Below, piece after piece: positions 26,842-38,912 of a DNA stretch of 64,000 nt (the first letter of the stretch is position 1; each line of letters starts with the position of its first letter). Made by a program: the position numbers and the translations under genes. The notes under the pieces were generated by a model. The model did not search any database, was not told the origin of the DNA, and saw nothing but the letters and a program-made list of their open reading frames with translations. The stretch spans positions 1 through 64,000 of the forward strand of contig JANBPK010001489.1 in assembly GCA_027579435.1 (NCBI GenBank), read 5' to 3'. This stretch comes from Candolleomyces eurysporus (Eukaryota; Basidiomycota; Agaricomycetes; Agaricales; Psathyrellaceae).

Positions 26842-28225
26842 ATGGCTGACGATTTGTTCGAGGGTGCCATTGGTATTGATCTCGGTACCACCTACTCGTG
26901 AGTCTCGCCGCTGCCGTGGACGACGAGCCCGACGATGCTGATTTTCTGCGATAGCTGCGTCGGTGTCTGGCAGAACGACCGAGTCGAGATCATCGCCAAT
27001 GACCGTACGTCCTTGCGCCGCATCCAGCGCTCTAGTTTTTAATCTTATCGGCAGAGGGTAACCGGACCACGCCGTCCTATGTCGCCTTCTCCGCCGATGA
27101 GCGTCTCATTGGCGATGCTGCTAAAAATCAGGCTGCGATGAACCCTCGCAACACTGTCTTCGACGCCAAGCGTCTCATCGGTCGTCGCTTCGAGTGAGTT
27201 TTTTCTTCCTTCTCCTCAATGACCACTGCCTCATGTCGTTCTATCTATTCAGCGACCCTGATGTCAAGAAGGTTGGCCGTCTAGAAAAAGATATATTTTT
27301 TGATATGCCGTGCTCATCTGATCATCGAATCTAGGACATGACCCACTGGCCCTTCGAGGTCGTCGAGAAAGACGGCTCTCCCCTCATCAAGGTCAACTAC
27401 CTTGGCGAGGACAAGACTTTCAGCCCTCAGGAAATTTCCGCCATGGTTTTGACGAAAATGAAGGAGATCTCTGAAGCCAAGCTCGGCAAGACCGTCAAGA
27501 AGGCCGTTGTCACGTGGGTGCTGATTATCTTTTTTCACTAAATGATAATGCTAATTTCAAAAATTCAACGCAGTGTCCCCGCCTACTTCAACGACTCCCA
27601 GCGTCTTGCTACCAAGGATGCCGGTGCCATCGCTGGTCTCGAGGTCCTCCGTATCATCAACGAGCCCACTGCTGCCGCCATCGCCTACGGTCTTGACCGC
27701 CAATCCAAGGCCGAGAAGAACGTCCTCATCTTCGATCTTGGCGGAGGAACCTTCGATGTCTCCCTCTTGAACATCAGCGGTGGTGTCTTCGCCGTCAAGG
27801 CCACCTCCGGTGACACTCACCTTGGTGGTGAGGATTTCGATAACAACCTCTTGGAGTTCTTCAAGAACGAGTTCAAGAAGAAGACCAAGCTCGACATCTC
27901 TGAAGATCCCCGTGCTCTTCGTCGTCTCAGGAGCGCTTGCGAGCGTGCCAAGAGGACCCTCTCTTCCGTCACCCAGACCACCATCGAGGTCGACTCTCTC
28001 TTCCAGGGCGAAGACTTCTCTTCCAACATCACCCGTGCTCGTTTCGAAGAGATCAACGCTGCCCTCTTCAAGTCCACCCTCGAGCCCGTCGAGAAGGTCT
28101 TGAAGGACTCCAAGATTCCTCGCGACAAGGTTGACGATATCGTCCTTGTCGGTGGTTCCACCCGTATCCCCAAGATTCAGTCTCTTGTTTCGGAGCACTT
28201 CGGTGGCCGTCAATTGAACAAGTCC

Positions 28226-28257
<32 letters not shown>

Positions 28258-29080
28258 TGCCGTCCAGGCCGCCATCCTTACTGGCCAGACTTCTGACCAG
28301 ACCAAGGACCTCCTCCTCCTTGATGTCACCCCTCTCTCCCTCGGTGTCGCCATGCAAGGCGATGTCTTCGGTGTTGTCGTTCCTCGTAACACCCCCATCC
28401 CCACCAACAAGTCTCGTGTCTTCACCACCGTCGAGGACAACCAGACCACCGTCACTTTCCCTGTGTATGTTTTTCTAGTGGCGTTGACGAAACCCTTTCA
28501 CTGACAAGAGTCATTTAGATACGAGGGCGAACGTACCCAGTGCCGTGACAACCGTCTGCTCGGTGAATTCGAGCTCACTGGTATTCCCCCCCATGCCCCG
28601 TGGCCAGGCTGAGCTTGTCACCACCTTCGAGGTTGATGCAAATGGTCTGTTGAAGGTCTCTGCTCAGGACCGTGCTTCGGGCCGCAAGGCTTCCATCAGT
28701 ACGTTCTCATTCCTATCCTCGCGTCTTTCATGTTCTAATGTGTGCTATTAGCCATCACCAACTCTGTTGGTCGTCTCTCGTCTGTTGAGATCGAGCAGAT
28801 GATCAAGGACGCCGAACAGTTCAAGGCTGCTGACAAGGAGTTCTCTGCCCGACATGAGGCCAAGTCTGACCTCGAGGCCTACATCCACCAGGTCGAGAGC
28901 ACCATCACCTCGCCTGAAATTGGCATGAAGCTCAAGCGGGGAGCCAAGAACCAGGTTGAGGCCGAGCTTGCTCGTGCCCTCGAGAAGCTTGAGATCGAGG
29001 ACTCCTCTGCTGACGAGCTCCGAAAGGCACAGCTCGGCATCAAGCGTGCCCTCCAAAAAGCAACTGCTGGCATCCGGTAA
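26842..29080 (+). CDS. SSB1: Ribosome-associated Hsp70 of the SSB class (apparent frameshift)
   Basis: Ssb chaperones bind nascent chains at the cytosolic ribosome with the RAC co-chaperones. The start [19 protein letters not shown] lacks a signal peptide, excluding BiP. Class marks: [123 protein letters not shown]. The tail ends [12 protein letters not shown] with no EEVD or HDEL motif, as in Ssb and unlike Ssa or Kar2. Around 615 residues over about eight exons. The C7 run at 28586-28592 is one base too long: with six C's the sequence reads [14 protein letters not shown], the conserved Hsp70 form; as written it stops soon after. A sequence error is the likely cause. Confidence 0.95.
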
Positions 29081-29509
29081 GCTGTGGTAGCGGGCTGGTC
29101 CAGTTGATTCATCATTCCTTTCGCAACGTTTTCCTCCTCGCGGCATAGATAGTTTTTCTCTCTTTAATCTTGCATCCATGTAACATCTAGCCCCCTCCCT
29201 TGTCACGACGCTGCTCACGATCACTCGATGGTATCGCTGCTGCACCTGTGCAGTTCACCTTGCTTTTTTCTTGCTATGTATTGTATGCTATCGCTAGCAT
29301 CCTCAAAAGTTGGAACGAACACCTCGAATGTAATACTTTCCTTTTCTTTCCCTCATTTCCGGGAATCGATATGCGAGAAAGCTCGTACTCGTAGGCTTTT
29401 TAAAGCTTGAAACTTGTCTCTTAGCGCGAATATGTGAAGTAATTGGGAGGTAAAAACAGACAAGACGAATGCACTCCAACTACTGGATACCTAGATGGGC
29501 AAGAAGATT
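29081..29509. other. Convergent 3' region between SSB and RFC2
   Basis: Both genes end here, so this holds two 3' UTRs. No open frame with features of a gene and no defined terminator were seen. Confidence 0.5.
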
Positions 29510-30915
29510 CTATGATGAAACGGCCTTGTGGATCCTCAGACCCACTTCTAGTACCCACAACTCTTCGTCTGCTCCATCGCAAAGGGCTTTGTCCGCTTCA
29601 GCGAACGCCAACCCACATTTTGACTTCTGTCGTCCATCTAGCGCAGGATGGAATATGACAAGATCGTGGAGCTTTTGGAATCGAAAGGTTAGTTTGATGC
29701 AAAGGACAACGGGGTGTGGTAACATACCTGAGCAATGATTTGGGTAGCCGAGTAGCCTTCTCTCATGAGGTACTTTACTTGGTCTCGAATAGGATCAAAC
29801 CCCTTCTTCCACGATACCTTGGGCTCGTCGTCCACATCCATCGAGGAAGGGGCATCATCTACAGGTACGCCTAGGACTCTTGCAAACCCATTTATCACCT
29901 GGTCAGGGACCACGCCCGCGATTTCTTGAATGTCTGTGGGGAGGATGGGCGTTGGGGGTACGGAGGACGCTGAGAGCCGGGATGCGGATTGGAGGTAGGT
30001 GATTGCGCGACGGAGGTCTCCGTGCGAGCTGGCTATGAGCGTGTCGATGACTTGCGGGCTGATGTCGATTCCCTCTTCTTTGGCGATGAAGGAGAGACGG
30101 GAGAAGGATGAAGAGGTGTCGAGGGGTGTGAAGCGGAATTTGGAGCAACGGGATGCGAGGGGTTCGATAATACTGGATGGGTAAAGAATTGGTTAGAGAA
30201 ACAGGTTCGTGGTTGTGAGAAGGGACTCGGGCGTACCGAGTGACATAGTTGCAGACTAGGCAGAATCGAGTGATTTTGGCGTATGTTTCCATGATACGGC
30301 GGAGGGCGCCTTGAGCGTCTTGGGTCATAGAGTCCGCTTCGTCCAGGATGATAATTTTGTAGGGTGGACATGGATACGTTTTGCCGTCAGAGGCAACGGT
30401 TTGAGCGCGGGGCGTCTGGCGCGCAAAGTTCTTGACTTTTTCTCGGACGATGGAGATTCCACGTTCGTCGGAGGCGTTGAGTTCTAGTACTCGGTTTCTG
30501 AAATTGTCTGGGCTGTGTATGTGTTAGTGCGACTTCCAAGCTTCCCCGTTTTAAACGTACCCATATAGCTGGCGAGCAAGGGCAAGAATGGTAGAGGTTT
30601 TTCCTGTTCCTGGTGGACCGTAGAAGAGCATATGTGGAAGCTAGCGCTGAGTTAGTCACATTTCCTCTTAACACAGAGGTTTCGCTTACATTGGCAGATG
30701 TCAGTGTTTTTCGAAGAACAGCAACAGTATGCTCTTGGGCAGAGACGTCGTCAATCGTCTTCGGCCGGCTAATCAAGTCATTAATCCAACGTCCAGGCTA
30801 TAAAATCCAAAGCCTCCTACTATTTCTCAACCCATGGCTGAAGCGCAGGATCTGCTTGTGCTTGGCCTTTGCCTTTGGTCGAGGGGGCTTTTTGGTTGAA
30901 GAACGAGGAGGACAT
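29510..30915 (-). CDS. RFC2: Replication factor C subunit (yeast Rfc2, human RFC4)
   Basis: RFC loads the PCNA clamp on primed DNA. The start at 30915 gives [20 protein letters not shown], then LQPWVEKY joined by a splice to [23 protein letters not shown]+ motifs: [20 protein letters not shown] (Walker A), [37 protein letters not shown] (Walker B), [20 protein letters not shown], then [14 protein letters not shown] (the SRC arginine finger). The C-terminal collar domain ends [20 protein letters not shown] at 29510. The YPCPPYKII insert and sensor sequence match the Rfc2/RFC4 subunit rather than Rfc3-5. About 350 residues over about six exons. Head-to-head with the CAF-1 gene. Confidence 0.94.
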
Positions 30916-31162
30916 GGCTGGGGACAAGCTGGCACAGACGCGTCAATGTCACGAACGCGTGACGAAATGTGCTGTCACGCGTTGTCACAGCGTGTTTTCG
31001 TGTGGGAAAGGTGTAGTGACGGACAGCCTGTCCTCATATCGTCCTTGACCTTTACCCCCATTATCTTCGCCTGGGCCGTTTTGCTTCATGCAAGGCCCTC
31101 TGGTCGCCATGTCTAACCTAGAAACCAATAAAGGTGTGAAAACCTGTCGTTTTGCCTGAGCA
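30916..31162. promoter_or_regulatory. Divergent RFC2 / CAF-1 promoter with three MCB boxes and one SCB-like site
   Basis: ACGCGT, the MluI cell-cycle box bound by MBF in fungi, occurs at 30938-30943, 30955-30960 and 30977-30982. At 30995-31002 TTTTCGTG is the reverse complement of CACGAAAA, the SCB (SBF) consensus. Four sites fall in 65 bases within a 247-base spacer. A further ACGCGT lies at 31246-31251 in the first CAF-1 intron. Both flanking genes act with PCNA in S phase, which fits G1/S control. Binding is inferred from the motifs only. Confidence 0.75.
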
Positions 31163-34105
31163 ATGGCTGATTTTGGCGCAGCGCTGGCCGAACATGCTTC
31201 ACCCGAGAGTAAGTGACGCGACATCAGCACTGGATCGTCGTTCTGACGCGTCTTTCGCAACAGAAAAGGGCGACAAGGCCTCTATCATTGAACTCAAGAA
31301 TGGCAAAGTGGTGTGCAGGCAGAAGATTGTGTCATTTGAGAAGCAATCCGAGACGTTGCAAGGCAAGTCATCGCCCCGCAGTCGCGTCTTTGCAGAATTA
31401 ACATCCGACCCCGGGATCGTTCAGAGATTGTCAAATTTCGCGCGATGCTCGAAGAACGGCTGGAGAACGAAGAGTCGTCGTTAACTGAGCTACCTGAAGA
31501 GTATGGATCGCTAATTGCAAAGCTTGCGCACGAGAGGTGTGAATCACAGCCTGCCAAGTATCAGTTATTTGCTCACAGCATCTCAGTGACAAGGGTCTGG
31601 CGCCATTAGCAAAACATATCAGACAAGAACTCCTTCCAGTACAAGATGAGGAAGATGCAGAGAAGACCGCCAAGGCCAATGCCATTCTTCCTCAGTCAGT
31701 AGTCGAGGCTGCTATCAACTCGACGCTGGATCGCAACAACTACGGACTGAACGTCCCCTCAGGCGTCAAACTTCCGGCTCCTCTATGCGTTTGGCGGTGG
31801 GAAGTGAAGGAGCAATTCAAGGATTATCTTCCTAAGAATGGTCGGGATAAGGCGGATTCAAGGCTGGAGGAACGAAAAGCGGTACGTGGCCACAAACTGT
31901 ACTCTTGATGTGGGATGCCTACTGACCGATTATTAGGCTAAGAAGGCCTTGAACATGCACTTTGAATCGTTGCCACAATCCGAACGCGACACAATCCTTC
32001 GTATCAAGGGCTCAAAGCTGCCAAAGGTGGAAGCAAACAATGCGGAGACATCAACACCCGAGCCATCTGAAAAGATTGAAATTGTGACTTCCGAGAGTGC
32101 CAAAAAACAAGGAAAGAAAAAGGCTGAAGAAGTGGACGACGACGAGGTCAGTTCAAATCCACTTGCCTGTTATCTTACTGCTCAACTCGACGATGTACAG
32201 GCTGGTACGTCACCAAACAAGGCCACGAAGAAGGCCAAAGCCGTAGACCCTGAGAAGGTTGCGAAGGTAAATTTGGAGATTCCAAATCATGCATCTCTTA
32301 CTCAATTACATTCTAGGAGAAAGAACGTCTGGAGAAGAAAGCAGCCAAAGCCGAGAGAGAACGGAAAGCGAAAGATGCCCAGGACAAATCGCGTTCTATC
32401 ATGGCGAACTTCTTCGCAAAACCCAAAGTTACCATCACCAAAACGAAGGACGCTTCCAGTTCTGGCGCAGGTCCATCGTCAGTGGGTTCCGACTTTGAGA
32501 AGACATTCAAGCCCTTCGTCAAGAAGAAGGATTCAGTACTGGCCCCTACCAACTGGTTCAAGACACGGAGAGCGAGAAAGCAGTCCGGACTCACCGGAGA
32601 GTCGGATGTCATCATCATCGACGATGGAGAGACCGGTGAACAGGACGTCCAAATGTCGTCGCCTCAACCGACAGAATCCGAATTGGCCAAGATGACGAAA
32701 ACAGGTGAGTCGGAGAATGCTTTCTTCGGCAGTATATTCACTTTGGAACTATAGAGCGACTGGAAAATATTCTGTCATCGTTACCGCTATCCGCTGAGCC
32801 ATCGCGCATACCGCGAAGAAGAAAACTACCACCTGGATATCTCGTTCATCATCCTATCTCAGTAAGAGATATCATGAACCAGCTATCTGAAGCGGAGGTT
32901 GCCGGCGACGACCACATTGTACGCCAGCTTCTTACCAAACTCCAAGATCGAACTTTGTTCCCTCCCAAGGTCTTCATCTTCCACGAAGACGCTCGGCCAG
33001 GTTTCTACGGGACTTGGACGCGAAGTTCACGTATAATTGGTCCCCGTCGGCCACTTGCGAAGGACCTTCTAACCTTTGACTATGGATACGACAGTGGGGA
33101 GGAATGGGAAGAAGAACCTGCCGGCGAAGATGTTGCCGACGACGATGAGGAGGAAGAAGATGCTGAGGAGCCGGACTCTGACGCTGACAGCTGGCTTGTC
33201 GACGATGACGAGGAGGGCGAGCCTGTTAATCTGGACGACTTTGACTCGATAAATCCACCGGAAATTTGGGACCTCCCTCCACCGCCGTCGAAACGTAAGG
33301 CCGACGATTCTGAGAAGAAACATTCGAAGAAGCGCAAAGTCGTGGTTCCTCTGGTCGCGTTCGCAAAGGGACCCTGCTGGGAGGAGCGTATTGGCGAATG
33401 CTCTTATGATCCTTTCAAGGCTTACCGGATACAACTTTTCAATGGTATGTCCTTCAGGGTTTTCTTCTGTCTGCTTATCCTATATCCTGACCCGGTCTTC
33501 CTTGTAGACACCCCACACCCAATCGACCCATTCACATATGTATCAACGTGTATTGAAGACCACCGAGCAAGCGTCAAAGCAGCCGCTCAAGCTCAAGCGG
33601 CGGCAAACGCAGCCCCAACGACAAACGACGGTTTTGCCGTCCCAGCCGTCCCAGCTCGCTTCAACGGTGGAGCGGCTCCTGCTAGCAACGGCAACGGTAC
33701 AACCGCCGCGGCTGCTACACCGTCGAATTCGACTCCTTCCTCCGACGCCAGCGGGGCGAACTCGACAGTCCAGCCTGGAACGAAGAAGGCGCCTGCGCTC
33801 AAAACACCCTTCCCCGACTCGCAGCTGCCCTTCTTGCTTAAGAAGATCGGCGAGCTCGATACGGGGAGCTTTGTGTTGCTGGTTGAGAGTGTTTATGAGG
33901 CTCTCAAATCGCAGAAGGTTACCAAGGCGTCTATTGAGGCGAAGATTAGAGAGGTTGGCGAGAAGGATAAGGCTAAGAAGAAGTGGGTTGTGAAGCCTGC
34001 GTACTCGGGATCATCGGTGAGTGGTTTTCTAGCTATCTTATTTTCCTGTCATTTTAGGCTGGTACTGATTCATTGGCGGAATATTTGTAGGCTCTAGCTT
34101 CATAA
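31163..34105 (+). CDS. RLF2: Chromatin assembly factor 1 large subunit (p150/Cac1)
   Basis: CAF-1 places H3-H4 on newly copied DNA and is recruited by PCNA. The start MADFGAALAEHASPE is at 31163. A charged Lys/Glu-rich part near the middle of the N-terminal half is the KER-like region. The next motif, SIMANFFAKPKVTI, resembles a PCNA-binding element. The conserved acidic domain reads PRRRKLPPGYLVHHPISVRD, FIFHEDARPGFYGTWTRSS, DLLTFDYGYDSGEEWEEE, then a long Asp/Glu run and DADSWLVDDDE. The end gives AKKKWVVKPAYSGSSALAS, a WHD-like tail. About 800 residues. The intron 31363-31424 begins with GC rather than GT; no GT donor keeps the frame, so this is a GC-AG intron. Head-to-head with RFC2. Confidence 0.92.
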
Positions 34106-34814
34106 CTAATGGGCCTCTAGAATCCCTCAAGGGCCACAACTTGAACATTAGATGCACCTCGAACTCGAACTCGAACTCTGACTCTCGAGTGTCTCACTCC
34201 TTGTATCATTATTTTGCCTACTCTAGGTTCCCAGATTTTCAGTGCTACTTAACCCTTGCCATATTATATATGTAGATACCTTTCAATTCTTTTTGGAAAC
34301 CGCTAATACGATCGTTGGTTTGTGATCGTGTACCTAGCAAGCAACTGCGTTAGCGAATGGCTCTTGGTCCCTTTTTCACGAGCGTGTGCACGAGGACGGG
34401 TATGACAGCAAGATATTTGGATCTACGAAGATCTAATGTACACGGCGTTGAGCCTGGCAATATCAATTTAAAGCGCATTTAGAGTTATGTAGTGTAAGGC
34501 GGTAGGTAGGTGAGGGGTTTNGGGGGGGTCGTGGAAGGGGCATCAAAAGGGCTATCGTACAAGGATCATTCATGAAAGCAGAAAGCACAACACGGACAAG
34601 GAACGGGCTACTCGAAAGCAAAATAAACACAGACCAAATTCTCCACAAGACAGTTATTCCAAAGTTGAAACGACAGACAGTGACAGAGCAAAGACGAGCA
34701 AGCGATTGAAGGGAGGAGGAAGGGGAGCGTGAAGGGGGAGCAAGAGTAGGGGCAGGGTAGGGTAGAGGAGCGACGTAGACGCCAAGCAGGACCAAAAACC
34801 GACGACCGCGTTCA
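34106..34814. other. Convergent 3' region, no gene seen
   Basis: About 700 bases between two converging stops. It has a short CGAACT triplet repeat near 34157-34175, A/T-rich UTR-like sequence and an N at 34521 beside a G run. No supported gene. Confidence 0.5.
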
Positions 34815-36149
34815 CTAGAAGCAACCAACCAACAAAGCCTGCAACCCGTGCTCCTTCACCCACTTCAACGAAACAGGATTTCTTCTCTTCCTAATATCCT
34901 TGACCAACGCACTCCGGGACGGGAACAAGATCTTGCGAACGGCATCCGGGCCTTGAGCCCTAACCGATACGTATTCCTTAATATTAAGGAAGGCATGGGA
35001 CTTGATGAAGGCGGTTGCAGATCTGAGCGAAGGGGGGAGGTTGAGCGCCGAAGTCATCAGTCCCAGCTCGATGATGAGGGACTGGAGGAGGGTGAGGCGG
35101 CACACGCTGTTGGTCTGAGCCTTGGGGTTGGACAGGTATCTGGCACACTGGGTCAATCAGGGGGGAAACGCTCTAAAAATAGGAGGAACGTACGAGGTAA
35201 TGTAGGTCGAGGCTTCCAACACCATGGACCGGTCGACCTGCCCCGCCTTCCCATGCTTGGCTCCAGAGGATGCGTTCGCAGGTGTGGTCGTCGTCGTGGC
35301 TTTCTTACTCCTTTTCTTTTTCTCCTTCTTCTTGTCCTTCTTCGCACCACCGGACGTAGTCGCAGTCAGCAAGGCGGAATCAGTAGACGCGGACAGCGCT
35401 TTGGCAGCAGCAGCAGCTTTCTTGGCCTTCTTCAGCTTCTTCTTCCCAACAGAAGGCAGCGCGGTGGGAGCGGCCACACCCTGGGGTGAGCTTGCAGTGA
35501 TAACAGCAGCCGCCAATGAAGCGCTGCCAGATGGCTGGAGCTGCTTCCGATCCTTCAGAGGCGTAATATCGGGAGTAGGGAGACCGGAAGCCCTCGCCTC
35601 GAATTTGGATTCGCCCGGTCCATCTGGATCATCTTCCCGGAGCTTCTTGTGCGTCCTCGTCGACGTACCGGTCCGCTTCGTGGTGGGCGAGGTCGAGGTG
35701 GGGGACTGGGTGTTGATTGAGAGAGCCTTGAGCTGCGACCGGAGCTGAACGACCATGACCTGCCCTCGCAGCGCCCCGGAGGAGGAACCACGACCAGAGG
35801 CACGAGTGGCACCCTCCGCACTGGGGGTAGCCACACCCGACCCAGTGGCAGAATCTGGCCCCTGAGCTCCCGCTGGCCGTCGACGTAAGACCACATAGTC
35901 GTCGTCGTCTTCGTCTCCGTCCGAGAATATGCACGGGGTCTGGGGCTGCTCCAACTCCGGAAGAGACGCGACGCTGTATACTATCTCGTCTTCCGAATCC
36001 GACCCCGGTGTTCCGACTTCGTGGAATGACGACGTGGTTGAGCTGATGGTTGAGGACCTCGACATCCTGGTCGATCTTGGTACGACGTACGAGGACATGG
36101 AAGATGAGATGGTTAGAGCTGGTGAGGTTATTTCCCAAGGGCTATCCAT
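34815..36149 (-). CDS. Conserved-looking hypothetical protein, Ser- and Lys-rich
   Basis: Two exons joined by one intron (donor GTACGT, acceptor GTGCCAG near 35140) give about 430 residues. From the N-terminus: Ser/Thr-rich stretch (SSTISSTTSSFHEVG), acidic run (DGDEDDDDYVVLRRR), Ala/Gly/Ser region, basic run near 35300 (KKDKKKEKKKRSKK), then a more ordered C-terminal part across the splice: YITSYLSNPKAQTNSVCRL, LIIELGLMTSALNLPPSLRS, FIKSHAFLNIKEYVSVRAQG, KDIRKRRNPVSLKWVKEHGL. The basic run could be a nuclear or nucleolar signal. I do not recognise a domain and assign no function. The good splice fit and even C-terminal sequence argue that it is a real gene. Confidence 0.75.
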
Positions 36150-36749
36150 GGCGCCTGTCGGTATGGTAGTAGTCGGTGGGTGTAGAGGTCAACGTTGGCT
36201 AGGCAAGACTGTGACTCTGAGAGCCAACGCTTGGGTCTCGGCGACCCTTTGGGGGCACCGATTCAGGTCGAGACGGGCGGTAGANGGGGGGTATCAGACA
36301 AAGGCGGGGAGATAAAACAGACCCGGGGTCAATGAGTGGGGAGGTCAAGAGATCTATCTGTTGTTGCCAGGTTGAATGACGGGGCTCCCAGGATAGCAAG
36401 TATGTGATGCAATCTCTGATACTTACCCTGTCAGGAACTGGAGAAGGGACCGTGCAAAGAGTGTTTCAAGAGGAAGAAGAACAGAAAAGAGGGTGGAATG
36501 GGATGACGGTCATTTATACCGCTACCCCATAACGCATTGTGTGCTAAATAGTCCGATCCTCTTTCGGCAACGACGCACACAATTGTAATTAGACGTGTTG
36601 ATTGACTACGTTGGGACCACAGGCCTGGCGCAGATGCAATTTCAGAGCTAGAAGCTGCGAAAAATACGATAGAGTGGTGGCTACTATTATATGAATTATA
36701 CTTGGCTAAGATACTCATACACCCCAATTCCGAATTCGAATCCGACCGC
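36150..36749. other. Intergenic region between hypothetical gene and FMP25-like gene
   Basis: About 600 bases holding the promoter of the minus-strand hypothetical gene and the 3' end of the next. N at 36285 beside a G6 run. No supported gene. Confidence 0.5.
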
Positions 36750-38912
36750 TTAATCGACGATTTTCCAATACACAGCACTCGTACCATACCCAGCCGCAAC
36801 GTGTTGTTTGACCCGAACACCCCTCTTCCACACCCTCCCGTGGAGATCCCTAACCTCCTTCGCCTTCCGTTCCATCAACATCAGCCGCTCGCCCTCGGGT
36901 ACCTCCAAGCGAGCAGGCCCAGCAAGGCTCGACTTTTTGCCGTTACCAAGCTCCGAGTCAAAGTTACGTCCCCAGACGAGCAAATCGCTGCCGCCTANCC
37001 CCCTGCGAGTCGGCGGCGGAGTTGATCGATACTAAGACGGATCCGGAAGGGGCGATAGTGACTGCATTGGGTTTGATAGGATCCAGTTGCTGGGTTTTGT
37101 CGTTGTCTACAAACAAACATCATTGAATGTGCGATCGGGCAAAGATGGTATAGATAGCGCTTACACTGCTGAAGACCAGAGACGGCTTTCACGCGAGAAG
37201 CGTTGCTTTGAGCAGTGGTAAAGACGTTGTTCCCGAGACCGCCGTACTGCCCATTACCGCTCATGAGGAGATCGGTATGCGAAGACGCTCGTGCATCGCC
37301 CCGGTTGACAATAAACGCACTCAGGTCCCCACCTGTAACGAAGTTATAATAAGCACCCCAATTCAGAACACAAAAAAGGATGAGGACGTACCAGCGGTAA
37401 CGTCTGTACATTCGCAGCTAACCCTCGACGGTGTAGCACGCCAGAGAATAACCTCGGACGGGACGGTGATTGTATCAAGCGTGATAGATGAGCCCAGACC
37501 AAGTTGCCTGCGAAAGACGTTAGTGGCCTACTACGGATGAAACTGCAGACGCGACTGACCCAAATTCATTGGCACCCCAGCCGAGAACGCGACCGTTCGG
37601 TGTACGGCCAAAGCTGGTCCTTGACCCTGCAGCAATCTGGACGAATTCAACACCTCGAAGGGAAGGTATCTCGTAGATGTACGGGCAAAATCTGATATTC
37701 TTGTCGTTGACGTTCGCAAGGTTATCTTCGGGAGCTGCTTCTGAAGCTGCTCGGACCGAGCGAGATGCCTTCCAGAATGGGTCCGAGAGTGATTTGGGGA
37801 TGAGGTCGAGGTGCAAGTGCGCCTCCTTCCCTGTAACAGCCGCAGCGGGGTCAGGGACGGCGAATTTCTGGAAACCAAGTTGGCCATGCGAGTTGGCCAT
37901 TTTGTTGATAGGATGTGCGAATGCTCGGCCTTTTGATGTAAGTGCTAGCAGATGGTTTTGGCCTGCTGCGATTGAAGTGAACCTGGAAACTGGTTAGATG
38001 ACACAGGATAGACCTCGGGAGATGACTCGTACTTCTCCCTCCGATTTAGTTTATCGTTTGAGGTCACCTGAGCAAAGTCGATGTTTTCATCTTCGCCCCA
38101 AAGCCAACCGGTACCCCACCAACCATCGCTCGCCGGAGTAGGTGCACCGGGAGTCAACACTTGGTCCATGGCGTTTGCTGCAAAGACATAGATGTGTCCA
38201 GAAGCTGACAAGGCGTATACCTTGTCTCCGGTCAACTGGAGTTGAACTATGTTCTATAAAAATTGGTAAGACAGGTGCTGACCAGCCACATAATAAAATC
38301 CGTACCTTGCCCCTCAATGTCAACTTCGGAGGACTGTTTGCAGCAGCCAAGTCACCAAAGAAGCCATCGCCCCACTGGTACACGTCGCCATTAGCGTCAA
38401 TGCAAGCTGCGTGTGTGTCATAAAATTGGAGGTCCCGAAGGGCTACACCGTCCAGCCAAGCTGCGACCGCGGGTGAACGGATGACGTCCCTCTGACGCGA
38501 CGTCGGCGACAATACTTTGCTCCTGGAAAAGCACAGTCAGAAGGTGGAGTTTGTGGGTGCCAAAGGACACGCACCTGTTCGATCCCCATACCAGAGAATG
38601 CAAGTTCTCTTGATCCCAAACGAGACTGCCGCCCGCGAGAGTTGGATCCTGTTCCGCGTCTTTCCCGGCAGGGCGTGAATCGTTGTGGACCTGCCTCCCT
38701 CCGGCATAAACAGCTGCACTTCCCAGAAGCACCGCGGACATCAACAATGCAGCCGTCTGCCCACTATGTCCCTGTTCCTGAGACCCATTGGAAAACGTTG
38801 ACGTTGCTTTCGTTTGAAGCGTTCGATGACAGTGACCATAGCGTTGAACGGTCGAACGAAGGAGAGGCCTGTTCGTCGTTCTCCTAGCAGCCCGTGAAGC
38901 TTGTCTTAGCAT
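36750..38912 (-). CDS. FMP25: Fmp25-like mitochondrial RCC1-repeat protein (apparent frameshift)
   Basis: The start at 38912 gives MLRQASRAARRTTNRPLLRS, an Arg-rich targeting peptide, then a membrane helix (TAALLMSAVLLGSAAVYAGG). RCC1-type repeats follow: LVWGSNR at the first splice, ACIDANGDVYQWGDGFFGD, YALSASGHIYVFAAN, FTSIAAGQNHLLALTSKGRA, QIAAGSRTSFGRTPNGRVLG, WGANEFGQ, LLMSGNGQYGGLGNNVFTT, VWGRNFDSELGNGKKSSL, and the end VAAGYGTSAVYWKIVD. Yeast Fmp25 is a mitochondrial protein needed for complex III assembly; orthology is inferred from targeting peptide, helix and repeat order. The N at 36998 beside a C5 run breaks the frame; removing it gives ADSQGVGGSDLLVWGRN, so the gene is probably intact. 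About 580 residues. Confidence 0.83.

Noticed and set aside
22769..36998. SHQ1, uS2m and FMP25 as pseudogenes
   Set aside because: Each break is at an N beside a single-base run and disappears when the N is removed; all other parts are intact.
38575..38600. tRNA-like GTTCGATCCCC string
   Set aside because: It is coding sequence at the first exon end of FMP25 (LVWGSNR on the other strand); no cloverleaf partner arms.
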